A stretch of DNA of 42,392 nucleotides from Palsa-147 sp036513895 (GTDB taxonomy: Bacteria > Acidobacteriota > Terriglobia > Acidiferrales > UBA7541), in NCBI GenBank assembly GCA_036513895.1, contig DATBYF010000015.1:1-42392 (forward strand), written 5' to 3'. The notes beneath the pieces are model-generated. The model was not told the DNA's origin. It did not search any database and saw only the letters and a list, made by a program, of their open reading frames with translations. Position 1 is the first letter of the stretch; each line of letters opens with the position of its first letter. This document shows, piece after piece, positions 41,784-42,392 of the stretch. A program made the position numbers and the translations under genes.

Positions 41784-42392
41784 TCACGGACGAACTGCGT
41801 TTGGGCTGACGAATTCTCGAAACCAGCGATGCGCGTCATCCTGTTGGTGTCTCTCGTGCCATGCAAGAGACATCGTCAGCGGCGGCATTTCCAGTGGGAG
41901 TTCCAGTATTCGCAGTCCCAGGGACGCGCTCAAGGCCCGCGCCAATCGTAGCGGAACGATGCCCAGCATCTCCGATTGCGCCGTCAAAAATGGCACGGTC
42001 ACTAGATGAGGAACGATGAGCCCAACTTTTCGTCGATGGCCAACCTTCTGGATGGCATCACCGATCAAACCAGGCCGCTCCTCGCTGTAGTCGACTCTGA
42101 TGTGTTCCAGCGAAAGAAACTGGCGCAGCCCAAACTTCTGACGAGCGATGGGATGGCGTTTGCTAATGATTCCTACAAATCGCTCTTGAGACAATGCCGT
42201 TCCATTGAGCCCGCCTCCGGGTGTCAGGGGCAGTGGAAAGAATCCCAGTGCGAAATCACAAACATCCAGTTCTGCGACTGGCGCGTCAAAAATCCCCTTG
42301 ATCCTTTTTATCTGGAGCACAGCTTTCGGTGCAAAACGTTTGAGCGTCCGCAGTAAATTCGGGAGGAACATAACCTCGGCGTAATCCGTCGT
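41784..42392 (-). CDS. LysR-family transcriptional regulator, C-terminal part (runs off window)
   Basis: About 202 residues of the substrate-binding domain. The frame is open to the window edge: upstream of MFLPNLLRTLKRFAP the sequence reads TTDYAEV, the normal continuation of a LysR effector domain of the NahR/LinR/NodD type, so the HTH lies beyond 42392. Conserved features are FVGIISKRHPIA, VPHLVTVPFLTAQSEMLGIVPLRLA and SLAWHERHQQDDAHRWFREF. It converges on the DJ-1-YHS gene with 14 nt between stops. Confidence 0.9.
   Translation of the reverse strand, partial: TTDYAEVMFLPNLLRTLKRFAPKAVLQIKRIKGIFDAPVAELDVCDFALGFFPLPLTPGGGLNGTALSQERFVGIISKRHPIARQKFGLRQFLSLEHIRVDYSEERPGLIGDAIQKVGHRRKVGLIVPHLVTVPFLTAQSEMLGIVPLRLARALSASLGLRILELPLEMPPLTMSLAWHERHQQDDAHRWFREFVSPNAVRP

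Noticed and set aside
1..42392. tRNA or rRNA genes, CRISPR arrays, IS elements, phage attachment sites
   Set aside because: No cloverleaf-like sequences, regular spaced repeats, transposase or integrase ORFs, or terminal inverted repeats were recognised on either strand by eye.

Overview
The window looks like a chromosomal segment of an Acidobacteriota (Terriglobia-type) bacterium. This rests on a very large TonB-dependent receptor with an N-terminal carboxypeptidase-regulatory-like domain, a CRTAC1-type FG-GAP/ASPIC-UnbV protein with a TPR partner, several glycoside hydrolases, a moderately GC-rich composition and many unrelated transport and redox modules packed together. No 16S or tRNA gene is present, so the taxonomy is inference. 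I see no phage, IS element or CRISPR array.

Left part (1-14.3 kb), carbohydrate use: TonB-dependent receptor, strong terminator, CRTAC1 protein, TPR protein and periplasmic GH3 beta-glucosidase on the + strand; a convergent exported GH2 beta-mannosidase; then a YdgJ-like Gfo/Idh/MocA oxidoreductase, a UPF0303/HbpS-like protein and a YihX-like HAD phosphatase. Together they suggest capture and exo-hydrolysis of beta-linked plant or fungal glycans.

14.3-20.0 kb, formate dehydrogenase: fdnG-fdnH-fdnI-fdhE on the - strand with ATGA overlaps. The catalytic subunit is one Tat-exported selenoprotein read through an in-frame UGA (19400-19402), followed by a SECIS-like hairpin. A conventional ORF caller splits it in two. 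The 535-bp upstream region holds a sigma70-like promoter and several repeats.

20.5-35.7 kb, efflux: an RND tripartite pump (MFP, HAE1 transporter, NodT-type outer-membrane factor) on the - strand; a chloroperoxidase-like alpha/beta hydrolase divergent from a CecR-like TetR regulator, with a palindrome array between them; then a YbhG-YbhF-YbhS-YbhR ABC-2 exporter with its own TolC-like channel in one operon.

Right part (35.8-42.4 kb): a seven-heme c-type cytochrome; a PfkB-family sugar kinase next to a GH4 (NAD/metal-dependent) glycosidase; an AraC regulator with a DJ-1/PfpI domain; a Tat-exported DJ-1/PfpI-YHS fusion protein; and the C-terminal part of a LysR regulator running off the right edge.
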